Below, one piece after another: positions 39,939 to 40,365 of a stretch of DNA of 40,365 bases; position 1 is the stretch's first letter, and each line of letters opens with the position of its first letter. Source of the DNA: Mycobacteriaceae bacterium 1482268.1. GTDB taxonomy: Bacteria; Actinomycetota; Actinomycetes; Mycobacteriales; Mycobacteriaceae. The notes below the pieces were generated by a model, which was not told the origin of the DNA, did no database searches, and saw nothing but the letters and a program-made list of their open reading frames with translations. The stretch lies in assembly GCA_001665255.1 (NCBI GenBank), contig LZSH01000066.1:1-40365 (forward strand), read 5' to 3'. A program made the position numbers and the translations under genes.

Positions 39939-40365
39939 GCGACCAGCTGGTGCTCGGCGCGTCGAATCCGGTTCGCGACGCAGCGCTGGTCGGACTCAAC
40001 CCGCACGGCGTCAAGGTCCGCTCGAACCGCGGCGTCGCAGGCATCGACGGCACGGTGTCGACGGCCATCGGTGCGGCGTTGGCCCACGAGCGCCTCAGCC
40101 GGTCTGGCGGTCCCACGCCCCGGACCGTCGCGCTCATCGGCGACCTGACCTTCGTGCACGACAGCTCGGGTCTGCTGATCGGGCCGACCGAGCCGATGCC
40201 GCGCAGGCTGACGATCGTGGTGTCCAACGACAACGGCGGCGGCATCTTCGAACTTCTCGAGCAGGGCGATCCACGGTTCGCCGATGTGTCCTCGCGCATC
40301 TTCGGCACTCCGCATGACGTCGACGTCGGCGCCCTGTGCCGCGCGTACCACGTCGAGAGCCGACG
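39938..40365 (+). CDS. menD: MenD, internal fragment in inverted orientation (probable chimera)
   Basis: The plus strand encodes the MenD segment just before the tail: [39 protein letters not shown], the ThDP/Mg motif GDLTFVHD to NDNGGGIF, then DPRFADVSS and [20 protein letters not shown]. The last ~24 residues repeat those found on the minus strand at 39864-39938. A real menD must have these pieces in one direction, so this orientation is probably an assembly or amplification artefact. The frame is open at both ends. Confidence 0.85.
40290..40364 (-). repeat. 75-bp perfect inverted repeat, right arm (menD)
   Basis: Exact reverse complement of 39864-39938, ending one base before the window edge. 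See the menD fragments for the meaning. Confidence 0.95.

Noticed and set aside
39864..40364. Invertible phase-variation switch using the 75-bp inverted repeats
   Set aside because: Flipping the 351-bp core restores only the C-terminal part of menD; the arm beyond it would still be out of place, and there is no recombinase gene. A chimeric end explains it more simply.

Overview
The window is high-G+C actinobacterial DNA that reads as a Mycobacterium or Mycolicibacterium chromosome. Mycobacterial markers are the Mce ATPase MceG, the menaquinone reductase MenJ with polyprenyl synthase GrcC1, demethylmenaquinone methyltransferase MenG, mannosyltransferase MgtA, an EspC-like type VII secretion protein, a FadE10-like acyl-CoA dehydrogenase, a secreted cutinase, and many leaderless starts (a TANNNT-type -10 box about 6-7 bases before ATG/GTG). 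From about 22.8 kb to the right end the order is the known M. tuberculosis block Rv0555-Rv0566c (menD, Rv0556, mgtA, menG, menJ, grcC1, htpX, gpdA1/gpsA, yajQ) read in reverse, with extra genes inserted.

Layout. 1-6.7 kb: a partial Ser/Thr kinase, a Ddn-like F420-type protein, an alpha/beta hydrolase, a DUF2237 protein, an M15 peptidase, a membrane protein with an ASKHA-like N-terminus, and a PAS-PAS-GGDEF diguanylate cyclase. 7-13 kb: a flippase-like membrane protein with an internal kinase-like domain, a cutinase overlapping a Tat-exported DUF1906 protein, and an acetolactate-synthase-like ThDP enzyme. 13-21.6 kb: mceG with a leader hairpin, a truncated fadD remnant, an ATGA-coupled operon (amidohydrolase, MFS exporter, YhgE/Pip-type permease), and fadE. 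21.6-22.7 kb: tRNA-Tyr with a second copy of its 3' end 747 bp away, enclosing a small secreted protein. 22.8-26 kb: yajQ and a candidate type VII effector operon (EspC-like protein, DUF1023 hydrolase with a WXG motif, lipoprotein). 26-29.6 kb: gpsA, a RES/Xre toxin-antitoxin pair between perfect 39-bp direct repeats, and two tandem secreted paralogues. 29.7-40.4 kb: htpX, grcC1/menJ, a small unknown gene between two palindromic repeats, menG, an SDR, an extra aconitase-family protein, mgtA, a thioredoxin-fold lipoprotein, an Rv0556-like membrane protein, and menD.

The genes share two broad themes: menaquinone and envelope lipid synthesis (MenD, MenG, MenJ, GrcC1, MgtA, GpsA, MceG), and small accessory insertions placed exactly at gene ends. 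The strongest accessory find is the 1349-bp toxin-antitoxin cassette. It carries only a promoter and two genes, and a 39-bp copy of the gpsA / secreted-protein junction lies on each side. The second is the EspC-like/hydrolase/lipoprotein operon, whose layout resembles a type VII lipase effector with helper and immunity protein.

Both window ends look like fold-backs. At the right end the last codons of menD are on the minus strand, but the preceding part of the same gene is on the plus strand, with a 75-bp perfect inverted repeat. At the left end a kinase on the minus strand appears to meet its own juxtamembrane segment on the plus strand. Assembly or amplification chimerism is the simplest explanation, so the terminal ~80 bp on the left and ~430 bp on the right should not be trusted.
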